This document shows, in pieces, positions 45,817-55,948 of a DNA stretch of 64,000 bases (position 1 is the stretch's first letter; every line of letters starts with the position of its first letter). The stretch is from Brachionus plicatilis (lineage: Eukaryota > Rotifera > Eurotatoria > Ploima > Brachionidae), in contig QEOQ01000226.1 in the NCBI GenBank assembly GCA_010279815.1, forward strand, positions 1,723,810 through 1,787,809, read 5' to 3'. The notes under the pieces were generated by a model. That model made no database searches and was not told where the DNA came from. It worked only from the letters and a program-made list of their open reading frames with translations. The translations under genes and the position numbers were made by a program.

Positions 45817-47164
45817 GGCACTAAATTTCTACTTCACCAAATAATTATTAAATACTTCACCAAAATAAATCACCAAAAAAATAATAAAAAATGAACCAAA
45901 TAAATATATTTTTCACCAAAACAATTTTATTTCACCAAAAAAAAACATTATTTTTTCACCAAATTTATTAATTATTTTAAACCAAAAAAATATTTATTTC
46001 AACCAAAATAATAGTTTTTATCACCAATAATAATACAAATCAAATCAAAAATAATTACTGAACTATCAAGGCTTGTTTTGCCTTTGCAGGTTTTCCAGGT
46101 TTTCTTTTTTCGCCGATAGGAATATTTTTCGCTGATAATGGTATTTCGCATCCAGGAATATTTAGAATTTTTGATATGCAAATCAAGTGCTTGCAAATGT
46201 TATTCTTGATGTACCATCTACATGAACCATCCATTATACCAGCATTATATGGTATAATGCTTGCGTTGTTTTCTCTAATTGCCTATTTTATTGAGATATT
46301 ACAAAGCTTCATCAAATAATTGATAATTGTTGTGCACGTTGTATACTTGACCTTTGCTTCTTTTCCTTTTTCTGTGCAATGTTTCAGATTCAATATCCGA
46401 ATCTACATCATCACTAGTATCTTGATAATCTAGTACGTTTTCACTTGATGACGATGCTGTGTTATCTTAAATTACTGCTGTTGCCATCGTATCGATTGAG
46501 TTTCAATTGATTTTTAAAGGATTTGGGGTAAATAACATTATGAAAAATAATATTTATAATATTTCTGATTTATAATGATGGTATATCTGATTCAATTTGG
46601 TTATGTTTTTGCAATTCAAAATTATAACATTACAGAACTCTCCTAAATAAGCTAATTCAAAATAAAAGAAACTCATGAATTTTGGTCCCAACTATCTTGC
46701 TTTCTAACTTTCATGCCTTTTTCTATTTTTGAGCTAATGTTCCTTTTTTATTATTTTATTTTTAGGTAGTAATTTTTCATTTTTTAAAAAAAACACAAAA
46801 ACACAAAAAATTTTATTTTTATTTTTTTACTTCTCCTTAAAGGAGGTTAATTTGATTCAATAAATAATATTTTTGGGGAATAAAAAATTGAATTGGTGAA
46901 GTATAAATTAATTTGGATTAGAAACTTATTTTGAATTGGTGGTTTGATTTGCACAGGTAATTGTGATTTTTTAGTGTCAATTAAGAATAAATTTGCGGCA
47001 AAATACACGAATTAGGTGTTAAATTTTGGTAATCGAATTTCGCCTAAGATTATATTTTTTTGGTGATATTCTTTATTTTTTTGGGTGAATAAAAAAAATA
47101 ATAAATAATAAAAATAAATAATAAAAATAAAAAAAATATTATTGGTGAACGATAATTGTATGCC
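45817..47164. mobile_element. MULE derivative with CACCAAA arrays and 9-bp duplication
   Basis: 1348 bp between perfect copies of CATAAAATA (45808-45816 and 47165-47173). Imperfect TIRs: GGCACTAAATTTCTACTTCA and GGCATACAATTATCGTTCA, both running into CACCA. Inside the left end about ten ACCAA(A) units, mostly TTCACCAAA, recur every 15-25 bp (45830-46035). The right end has several in the opposite orientation (about 46890-47155). Remnants of a transposase with a SWIM-type zinc finger lie on the minus strand. Confidence 0.82.
46055..46487 (-). pseudogene. MULE transposase remnant with SWIM zinc finger
   Basis: From a possible ATG at 46487: MATAVI, stop, an acidic Ser-rich segment (SSSSENVLDYQDTSDDVDSD), then basic RKRKRSKG. 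After stops, the C-terminal segment reads GIMDGSCRWYIKNNICKHL (the Cys-x-Trp..Cys-x-His pattern of a SWIM finger) and ends GEKRKPGKPAKAKQALIVQ before a stop. This C-terminus is typical of SWIM-containing MULE-type transposases. The catalytic domain is missing, so the copy is an internally deleted derivative. Confidence 0.68.
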
Positions 47165-47414
47165 CATAAAATAGTGCACCTGAAATCTTAAGTACGGTAT
47201 GAAAAATGTACGGTCTATTTTAGTTCGGTTGAGAACAGAGTTATTTAAAAGTCCAGAAAAAAAGTCCAAGTCATTAAAAAAAGTTTGGAATTTAATTTTT
47301 TTTTTAAATTTGCTAGATCAGGTGATATTGTGAAGGTCAAATACAAATAGAACAAAAATTCTTTCTTTTTTGATTAATCAAAATTAAAGTTAATAAAGTA
47401 TATTTAAAAAAATA

Positions 47415-47966
47415 CTGCAACAATGTGCAACATACTTTGTTGCACCTTTTTTACTAAAAATAATTTTTCTCAGGTAAGCTTGGTCAAGAATCTAGTGAAT
47501 AAATCAGAAAAAAAGGGACCAGCCGGGGCGTTAAGAGGAAATAGCATTAGAGTCCTGAGAGAAATTTTCCTAGCTCAAATTAGAAACGATTTTGCAGCTG
47601 CAGTAAGTGCCAGACATGTATTTTTCTCAAGCAGAGTAGTTCCGCATTGGAATGAGCTGCCAGAAAATGTGGTGAAATCCAAGTCAACTGCTAAATTTAA
47701 AATGGCTTTAGATAAATTCAATGGAATCGGCTGCTATAGCTCCACACGGCCAATTGGCGGTGATGGGCTCAGACAATCTACATGTTAGGTGTCGCAGCAA
47801 GAACTACTACTACTACTACTACTACTACTCATGTTTTAATAAGACAAAAAATAACACTTATACGATTTTAATTGATTATTGGTTTTAATTAACCTAAAAA
47901 AAAGAAAAAATTGATTTTATTACAGGTAAAAAAAGGTGCAACAAAGTATGCTGCAATTTGTTGCGG
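47415..47966. mobile_element. TA-flanked MITE containing a LINE fragment
   Basis: Inverted ends: left CTGCAACAATGTGCAACATA, right (inverted) CCGCAACAAATTGCAGCATA, both continuing CTTTGTTGCACCTTTTTT. TA on each side (47413-47414 and 47967-47968) suggests a Tc1/mariner-type origin. A LINE 3' fragment interrupts its interior. Confidence 0.75.
47462..47833 (+). pseudogene. 5'-truncated LINE, C-terminal coding end and ACT tail
   Basis: The frame ending at 47788 contains the usual LINE ORF2 end: ARHVFFSSRVVPHWNELPEN followed by VVKSKSTAKFKMALDKFNG. It ends with a short UTR and about nine ACT units (47803-47829). It is a different subfamily from 55949-57456, whose tail is ATT-type. Confidence 0.8.
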
Positions 47967-48120
47967 TATTTTTTTAAGTATTTATTTATTTATTAAGTAA
48001 ATTCTGATCGAGCCAAGCTCCTTCAGAAAAATAAAAAGTTTTCGTTAGTTATATTTTGAATACATGGTAAGTACATGGTTTTTACTCAATTTTGTACTTT
48101 TTTGATATTTATTTTTTTCA

Positions 48121-48160
48121 ATCGCTAGGCTGAAAAGAAGGACTTAGTTCCATTCTGTGT
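48121..48160 (+). repeat. short interspersed repeat, family B copy 3
   Basis: ATCGCTAGGCTGAAAAGAAG followed by GACTTAGTTCCATTC. Matches 8301-8340 and 49191-49230. Confidence 0.6.
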
Positions 48161-48368
48161 ACCTCAAATTATTTATTAAACAAATAAATAAACATGGTAA
48201 GTTAACAATGTAAATAATTAGTGTTCAGAACTGAAGGAGATTGAAGTTTTCAAGTATTAAGCAGGGTAAGGAAAATATTCATCAATTAGGAGGTATAAAC
48301 CACAAAATGGTGTTGCAAGATTGCATATTTCTTTAGGGCTAATTACAGCTTTATATTCTTTTACTAGT

Positions 48369-48593
48369 CTAGTTACCATCGAAAAGACGATTGTCTATCA
48401 TATTAGTTTTTAGTTTATCCAAGGCTAGATGGTGGAGTTGTTCTAGCGGAGTGTCCATTTTCAGTTTTAATATTGAACGAATAGCTGTATATTGAATAAC
48501 TTGAAGTTTCCTATTATAAGTAAACTTTATTAACTTTAATTTTAATTCATCAAAAAAAGAAGAATTTTTGTTCAATTTGTATTTGAATTTCAC
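48369..48593 (-). pseudogene. LINE-type C-terminal fragment (uncertain)
   Basis: Minus-strand frame with LQVIQYTAIRSILKL and MDTPLEQLHHLALDKLKTN, resembling the post-reverse-transcriptase region of LINE ORF2 proteins (LQxxQNxALR..T..xxL). Short, and the only evidence is this local similarity. Confidence 0.4.
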
Positions 48594-49190
48594 AATACCG
48601 ATCAGGCTTCATATTGAAAAATTTAAATACTCTTGGGTTATCTAATGCAAATAGATTTGCCAAATATCAGAATTTTGTTGCAATTTTAGCATAAATTTCT
48701 TCTTTAGTATTCAAAATTTTAAAGCCTTGACCTGGAATTTTGAAAAAAAAAATTGAAGTCTTTGCTCAAATTTGCTTAAACAACTCTGGTTGTGAATAAT
48801 TAAAATTAAAAGCTAATTAAATTTTTTAGAATATTTTATTATAAAAAATGAAGAATTTTATTAATTAAAAAAAATACAATTAATTGACATAAAATTGGAA
48901 AAAATGATACAATTAAACACAAAAAATTCTCTTCATTTGTATCAAAGGACTTGAAAGCAGATTAATAATGAGTTTTTACATATTAATTATAATTATAGCT
49001 CATTATTTTAAATAAAAATTTGGGAAAGTAGTCATTTCAAGTTTTTAAAAATAGATTTTTTGTTTAATTCACAATTAAGTCTATTCTTACTATTCTAACT
49101 TTAATCATTTTTTTTTAAACATTTATTTTTGTCTTAAATTTTTAATTCTTTTATTTTATTTATTTATTTAAGTATTAAGTATGAACTAAA

Positions 49191-49230
49191 AACATTTGGC
49201 TGAAAGGAAGGACTAAGATCCATTCCAAAC
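49191..49230 (+). repeat. short interspersed repeat, family B copy 4
   Basis: TTTGGCTGAAAGGAAGGACT followed by AAGATCCATTCC, preceded by TTATTTATTTATTTA. Confidence 0.6.
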
Positions 49231-49347
49231 TGCCAGGATATAACACAAACTATATTTTTAATAATAATAAATAATAATTATAAAGTCTGGGAGGATTCAA
49301 ATAGCATCAAAAATGGATCATTCGCAAAAAATTAGAAGCATCATATG

Positions 49348-49646
49348 CAGAGTTGTTTAAAAGTCTCAAGTCTCAAGTCAAGTCCAAGTCCGGACTTTTT
49401 TTTTTCAAAACTTTTTCAGACTTTTTTTAAAATTTTCATTCAAAAGTCAAAGTCCAGGCTTTAAAATTTTGAATACTGAAGAAGAAATTTATGCTTAAAT
49501 TGCAACAAAATTCTGATATATGGCAATTTTATCTATTGCATTAGACAACCCAAGAGTATAAAAATTTTTTGATATGAAGCCTGATCTAGCAAATTTAAAA
49601 AAAAAATCTGGACTTTGACTTTTTTTGGGACTATTAAACAACTCTG
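49348..49646. mobile_element. complete hAT-like MITE, reference copy (299 bp)
   Basis: Starts CAGAGTTGTTTAAAAGTC and ends TATTAAACAACTCTG. The flanks ATCATATG (49340-49347) and ATCATTTG (49647-49654) agree at 7 of 8 positions. The interior contains repeated AAGTC/GACTT words and no coding frame. Other copies: 39427-40550, 40600-41042, 47236-48788 and a partial at about 58700-58944. Confidence 0.85.
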
Positions 49647-49654
49647 ATCATTTG

Positions 49655-50369
49655 CATCGAAGAACTGGCTTTTGTAGAGAGGAACAAGTAGAGAAACTAA
49701 TTTACTAGCGAAGCAGAAAATGTCAGCTCAAAAAGTGGCCTACATGTGCTACACAAGATAACTAAAACGACATGTCGCTCTTAACAGAAGAGAACAACGT
49801 TACTAAAAGACAAAGAAGGTCGTATCTTAAAAGAAAGAGAGTAGGGTCAAGTACTTTACAGGAATGAGGATAAAAACAAATAAAGAGACATTTAAAACAT
49901 AAAAATGTGATTTACGCATAAAAAGAAAATTCTTTATTTAGAATGATGAAAAACTCATAAAATGAATTTATTAAAATGTGAAAATCAAATAAATTACCGT
50001 AACCGCTTGATTAAAACTCCAGGAATAAAACTGTAGTTCCTTCTTTATACTATTGGAGTTAAGACAATACCCGACATGTTATAATATATTTTAATTAAAA
50101 TTCTGGAGTAAAGGAGAATTTAATATTTTAAGCCATTTATAAAGGCTAAAATTCAGGAAATTAATTATATACAAAATTTTAATAAAATATTTTTCTTTTT
50201 TTCACTGAAAATTAATTTTTTTATTAAAAAAAATAGTTAAGATCACATTTAGCAGAGGAAAAAATAACTTTTAAGTGTTGATTAACATTTAAAAAAATTT
50301 TTTTAACAGATTTAGTTTTATGTGCTATTTTTAAAGTTTCACTTTTTTATTTGTTTTTAATCCTCATCT
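49655..50369. other. gene-free stretch
   Basis: No coding region or repeat boundary supported. Confidence 0.4.
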
Positions 50370-51345
50370 ACTTTAGAGAAGTTCAAAATAGACCAGAACC
50401 TAAAGAGTCTTTACACAATGTACCAACTATCACTGACCTCGGTATTGAAACAGAAAATCCAATGTTGAAAATTGAGGGAAGGATCACAATAGGAATGTTG
50501 CAAGATCTCTTCAGCAAGATATAGCGGCAAGAAACCATACCAGAGTACTGGTCAAAAGGCCTAGTTCAAGGAAATTAGTCAAGCTCCCTAAGAGAGGTAA
50601 CAAAATGATTTGTGATTAATGGCGAGGGGATCTATCAAAACATAGAATAAAAAACTATAGAAGGCAAAAAATATAGAATGAAAAATATAGAATTTCATTT
50701 TATAAAGAAATGTCAATTATGTTGAAAAATAAAATGAAGAATAGAATATTTTAAACTAAAAATCTTACTCTTTAATTAATATAATTAATTAATTATCTAA
50801 AAATAAACAAGCAATACCATTAATATGTAATTCAATTGTTTTTGAATCGTATTGTGAAACTTGATTGAATTTTGATTTTTTGATTTTTTTCTAATTAAGC
50901 TTAATTTTTTTATTGTTTTTAATAAATTCTTGAAAAAAAAATGTATTTAAAAAAAATGCGTGTGCTTTTACAAAATTTTTTTTTTCTTCATTTCAAAAAT
51001 TATTTATTTCTTTGGTATTATTATGATTTTACTATGATTTGATTATTCTACATTATATTTTTTTGGCAATTCTTTATTTTTTTTCTATGTTTTAATATAC
51101 CTACAATTGGCGAGGAATAATACTGCTACTTATAGCGAAGAAGGTGCTTTGCAGTATAATTCTGGGAAGAATCAGGAACGTTTAGATGTACTCAGAGAAG
51201 AACAAGCGGGATTTAGATGAGGTTGAGGATGCATAGACCACATATTTACACTTAAAAACATTCTAGAACAAAGTCTGGGATAAAATATCCTCTTGTATCT
51301 TAACTTCATTGACCTAAAGAAAGCCTTTGATATCATTTCAATCTA
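50370..51345 (+). pseudogene. decayed LINE reverse transcriptase split by a MITE
   Basis: The plus strand, in several frames, reads PEYWSKGLV, KLPKRGNKM and CDxWRG up to 50628, and after the insert GIILLLIAKKVLCSIILGRI, LREEQAGFR, GCIDHIFTLKNILEQSL and LNFIDLKKAFD. The order (WKxxxVxxLPKKGD..NWRGI..LREEQAGFR..DQIFTLR..FIDxxKAFD) is that of a non-LTR reverse transcriptase. When 50629-51115 is removed the frame runs straight through WRGII, proving the interruption is secondary. Many stops; inactive and old. Confidence 0.8.
50629..51107. mobile_element. MITE inserted in the LINE remnant, 8-bp duplication
   Basis: TGGCGAGG, part of the reverse transcriptase coding sequence, is present on both sides (50621-50628 and 51108-51115). 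Inverted subterminal sequences: CAAAACATAGAATAAAAAAC and TAAAACATAGAAAAAAAATA, followed by GGCAAAAAATATAGAATG and TGCCAAAAAAATATAATG. The outermost few bases do not match well. Confidence 0.72.
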
Positions 51346-51559
51346 ATATTTTAAAAAATTGAAAAGAAGCTTTATTAATACATTTGACATAAAAAGTTAT
51401 AGGATGCTACTGGGTCCTACTGTATTCAAAAAGTAAGGGTCAATTTTTTTCCTCAAAATAATAAGTCTGTAATTAGAATTCCTTGAAGAACTTGAAAAAA
51501 ATTATTCCATTCAGATTTATTAATTTTTTAAAATATAACGAATAAAATAATAAATTAAA

Positions 51560-53565
51560 CTAAAAATTTTCTTTATTATAAATAAATCTTAAAGAACCAT
51601 TCGAGTGTTTATTGCATAAAATATGCAAATCCTTGGACATTTGAGGTGGTCCACAAAAGAAAACTCCACAATCTTTTTTGGTCGAATTTTTTTTCTGACT
51701 ATCTCCATAATCTTGGAAAAACAGATCAAAATTGGGTCTACCATAATTTGTTTTTTGACTCAGACCGGTAAACAGATCATGCTCTTGGCGATTGTTTATT
51801 GCTATTTCTTTTGCTTGTTTAAGACTCCAGCCCCTGGTTAAATAAATTTTGTAGTCAAGCAAATCTGAAAAATCACTCAGTTTAATTCTGTTCTCAAGAT
51901 CTTGCAGTAAACTTCCGAACCATTCAAATGAATCTATGGTAGAGCTTATCCAAAAAAAGTGAACTTTTTTTAATTTTTTAATTTTCTCTTTTTTTGAGTT
52001 GCTTTTGTGCCAAATATGCTTCAAAATTGAAGCATAGGGTGTTATACCTTTAGAAAAATTTAATTTTAAAATATTGGTTTTTTAACTTTTGTTACCAATT
52101 CCGGCTCCGATCAAAATTACTGATTCATATTTGAATACATCCTCAGCGCATGTACCAAAAGGGCCATCAATGCTCACTTTTAACGCCTTATTCTCTTCAA
52201 GTTTTCTACTTAATTTGACAGTCCAGTCACCTGTACATCTAATGTGCACACTCAAATATTGGTCATCGGGCGCAGATGTAATTGTAAACGGATGCCATTC
52301 AAAAAATGAAATTTCACTCACATTCAAAAATATGTACTGACCAGCTCGATGTTTAATTCTGTTCACTTTTTCTATCTGTAGCTCAATTACATTAGAAGGA
52401 TGCTTGACAAATACTGCTAATTTGAATTTTCTGAGACTTCGGATAAACCGAACCAAACGCTCAACTAGATAAAGAAGTATAGATGGCAAAACCCAGATCC
52501 AACTGTCAGGAAAGTGCCCTTCAAATTTTGGTATGTCACATTGTTTGGATTCGGTTTTTATGGGCCATTCAGAGTAAATAAGGTAACACTGTTGAGGATT
52601 ATGATCTTCTAAATTTGTCTGATGTTTCACTACTTGTTGTGCACCGTGAATAAATAGAAATAGAAAATAAACTGCCGCAAAAATTTGGTGCGAATACCAG
52701 AAAAGATTGTAGAATGGCTTTCTGATATTCTCGGAGGAGGAAGAAGCCATTATACTGAGTGAAATGCACATGATTATTCCACTGACTCCAGACAGTAATT
52801 TGAATCCTTCAAAAATAGGTACGGAATTTTCGTTCTCAACAGGATTTATAAATGAGCCATTTGGACGTTTGTTCAATGAAGATAAAGTTGAAAATAGTCC
52901 TGACAAAAGCTCTTCTTCTTTGGTGGTTGAAGAAGATGGAACATATTCAGCATTGCGGGCCAGTACAAAACTTTCAAGATTGTGTACATGTGCAACCGTA
53001 TGAATAACTTAAATGAATAAAATTTCAAACTTTAAATTTGAATTAAAGTTGATTATTACTTGAAAAAAATATGATTAAATATCCTAAGTATCTATGGAAT
53101 GTTACGTGTTTATCAAAGATTCTGACTACTTTGGGCTTACAACACTTAAATTTAAAATTTTTAAATTTCAATTGAGCTTTAAAATATTTATTACCAAAAG
53201 ATTTCTGAGAAAAGAAATCAAATTTCTGCAAACTAATAATAAAATGGCTGCTGAATTTAGTTCAATACATAAAGCTGAAGCTCTTGCAAAGCTTATGCCA
53301 GTCTTTTTGAAAATTATTAAATTTTAATCAATCTTATTTAAATTTTTTATAACCTGAGTTATTTTTCTTTGATAAAAGTCTTCCAAAGAGTTTTGATATT
53401 TTTCTAGAATGACCACGAAACCAACCAAATTTCCCATCATCCACACAATCTTTAATTTTTTTTAGAATATTTCAAAGAAGAATATTTTACTTTAATTACT
53501 GGTATCAAATATCTAATTAATTCATTTCTGATGAATTTAATATTTTTTAGAACTGGTAAAAGCAT
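51560..53565 (-). CDS. NOX2: NADPH oxidase, NOX2-type (6 exons)
   Basis: Transmembrane flavocytochrome b that passes electrons from NADPH via FAD and two haems to oxygen, making superoxide. Exons: 53565-53500, 53449-53354, 53302-53195, 53144-53060, 53007-52096 and 52047-51560; all introns 48-52 nt, GT-AG; 1755 nt, 584 aa (human NOX2 570). Haem histidines: TFH (about 107) and IHTVAH (about 121), spaced as in human NOX2; then WYSH and FIHG, separated by 13 residues, where human NOX2 has 12. FAD site HPFTITSAP, NADPH-loop GAGIGITP (across the last intron), YGRPNF, FFCGPPQ and the family-typical last residues FIYNKENF. No EF hands precede the first helix, so it is not NOX5- or DUOX-like and would need cytosolic partners (family knowledge). 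The start in exon 1 is the first ATG and gives NELIRYLIPIVW, aligning with human NEGLSIFVILVW. Confidence 0.95.
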
Positions 53566-55150
53566 TTTAGATTTTTGACTTAATTTAAAAAAAGTTAAAA
53601 ATTAGAATTTTACTTTATTTATACGCTAGAAAGAAACATGATTTTATATTTTTTAAAAGTCATGAGCAAATTTTTTTTTAATTTCATACGTAAAAATTAC
53701 TAAAAATAATTAAACAAATTTTGAAAAAAAATGTTTTCTTTTTAAAATAAAAAAATTCAAAACAGAATCAAAAGCAGGTTCGCTAGCAACCTGGTACTTT
53801 TTACTTTTCTGATGATTAAACATTTTATTAATAATGTTTATTTTGATTGTGTTTTTTTTGCCATTTTTAATTTAAATATTCACCTTTTAATCCTTTAAAT
53901 TTTAATATTTATAATTTTAATTACATTTATATTTACCTAATCTAATAATAATCAAGTTCATTGGAATAAAATTTCAAGAAAGATTAAAAATTACTAAAAA
54001 TTCAATTGAAATATCATTAAAAATAGAATCGATGAAATTCTCCTTTGTCATTTTAACTAAAATCACTCAACATGATAACAGGTAAACTATTCTAAATTCC
54101 AAGGGTTTTCTAATTATTTATATTATTATTTTAGAAAAGGTATGATGTACAAACTCTAAGAGCATAAAGCTGTTTTAATTTTGATTTATTTTAGATTTTA
54201 CTTATTTCGATGCTTTGTTTCACTTTTTTCATTAACGCTAAGAATTTAGTAAAAAATAAATAATCAAAAAATATTTTTTGAACAAAATTTCATTTCCAAT
54301 CATTGACTCAATTGCCTTCATTTGTTTTTTTTAAATTACAGAGCTTTTCTGAGAATTTATTTTATTTAATTAAGACATATGATATTACAAGAGATTGAAC
54401 AAGTAAAATAGTTAAAAATTCAAATAAAATTTCAACAACACAAAAATACAAAATTGAAAAACAATATATTTGACAGTTAAAAATAATCAAGTTATTTATT
54501 TGATTATTTGCTGTGAAATTATTTTTTTATACGAGATTTTATAAATTTTAAATAGAAGTATTACATTTTTTTTTTGCCAATAAATCTCATATTTAATTAA
54601 AAAACTTTAAGTATGCCATGCTTGTATCAGATCGCGAATCAGTGATCAAATAGACGCTTAAAAACAATTACCTATGCAAATCATTTAGATTTTTAATACC
54701 AGCCACGTAATTTTTATAAAAGTAAAGTCCTGTTTATTAAATAAATAAAAAACATAAAGCAATATTAAAAATAAGTATCAAAAAATAAACTCTAATGTTA
54801 TGGGATGTTTATTTGTAGATTTTAATAAAAATGCGTCTTTTTTCTTGACAATTTGGCAAAACAGTCAATTTTGTTTTTAAAAATTGATGTTAAAAAAAAA
54901 AATATTATATCAAAATTTGATTTCTATTAATAATTTTGAAGATTGTATTTTATCGTCTTGGTAGCATGATTGATTTTGAAGAGCACACATTTCTTCTAAG
55001 GGAAAAATATACTCGTCTTACAGTTCCGTTAAGGTGGTCTACATAGATACCGGTAGCGAAAATTGTCCTAAATTGGATGTTACATACAAATTAAACAACA
55101 ATTCTTCATTTTTTGGTGAATCTAAAATTCTTAATTCTTCATAGTTTGCT
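53566..55150. other. upstream region of NOX and gene-free stretch
   Basis: AT-rich, about 1.6 kb, presumably including the NOX promoter. No gene or delimitable element recognised. Confidence 0.45.
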
Positions 55151-55411
55151 GTATAAATTTTGTTGTTTTAATAAATAAAAAATATTTTATTAAATTATTT
55201 GAATGGAAAAATTTATCTCAAGCTATAGCTGGTCTTTTTTTCAAATAGTGCTGATCATTACCATTGCCATATTTTCATTATCAAATTTTCAAAATCCAAC
55301 AAAAAATCAGACAAAATCTGATTATATATTTTGGCATCCATATTTTTTCAAAATATCTTGAAAAAATTATTATCAGAAGGAAAGAGCACTGTTTGAAAGG
55401 AAAACCAGATA

Positions 55412-55893
55412 CAGTAGAAATTCGATTATATGTAATTCGGTTATATGTAAATTCGATTATATATAATTTCAAAAACCGCCACTGACACTCTTCTTGTCTT
55501 ATGTTTCTAGAAATTTTGACCATTTACTTCTTTAAAAAAATTTGCTTTAAAAAACAAAGAACTAAGTGTAAAACAAAGTTCGCTTAGTCGATTTTTTAAA
55601 CCTAAGTCACCCGCTAAGACTTCTGGTCCTCAAACAAGCAACCCTCAAAATATTTCTTCAATTTCCATTGTAAAACGTAGCCTAAATTTTTAGAAATTTT
55701 TACTTTTATACTTTTTTATTCTATTTCAAACTTTTTTTTTAAATAAAATCTTATGTAAAAACCCTCTTTTTTAATTGTCCAAAACTTTTTCATCAGACAA
55801 AATTTGTGTCTACAGGTCTATTCGATTATATGTAAAATTCGATTATATATAAGACCAAAAAGTTTTTCATTACATATAATCGAATTTCTACTG
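55412..55893. mobile_element. pogo/Tigger-like MITE, TA duplication
   Basis: Ends CAGTAGAAATTCGATTATAT and the complementary ATATAATCGAATTTCTACTG, flanked by TA (55410-55411 and 55894-55895). Subterminal copies of TTCGATTATATGTAA recur on both sides. CAGTAG ends are typical of pogo/Tigger elements. The open frames at 55264-55523 are within it or cross its edge and are not genes. Confidence 0.85.
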
Positions 55894-55948
55894 TATATTC
55901 GAAATTTATTTCTCCATTCAAATAATTTAATAAAATATTTTTTTATTA

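Larger units (their letters stand above)
47323..48599. mobile_element. TIR element inside the hAT-like MITE
   Basis: Inverted ends: the left runs GATATTGTGAAGGTCAAATA then CAAATAGAACAAAAATTC, and the right, read inverted, GGTATTGTGAAATTCAAATA then CAAATTGAACAAAAATTC. GATCAGG occurs at both junctions (47316-47322 and 48600-48606). It contains the TA-flanked MITE 47415-47966 and short repeats of families A and B. Confidence 0.75.
47236..48788. mobile_element. hAT-like MITE split by a nested stack of elements
   Basis: Ends CAGAGTTATTTAAAAGTCC (47236) and AACAACTCTG (48788), flanked by GTTGAGAA and GTTGTGAA (7 of 8). The family sequence runs to TGCTAGATCAGG at 47322 and resumes at 48600 with GATCAGGCTTCATATTG. 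The 1.28 kb between is inserted DNA, itself containing further elements. Confidence 0.78.

Noticed and set aside
45830..46035. Regularly spaced CACCAAA words as a possible CRISPR array
   Set aside because: Unit is too short, spacing irregular, context eukaryotic, and the array lies at the end of a MULE with an inverted counterpart at the other end.
45817..47164. Classification as a CACTA element because of GGCACTA and TAGTG near the edges
   Set aside because: The perfect 9-bp CATAAAATA duplication places the ends at GGCA, and a SWIM finger is MULE-like; CACTA elements make 2-3-bp duplications.
47012..47269. 85-codon minus-strand frame
   Set aside because: It spans the right end of the MULE and its flank, so it is a chance frame.
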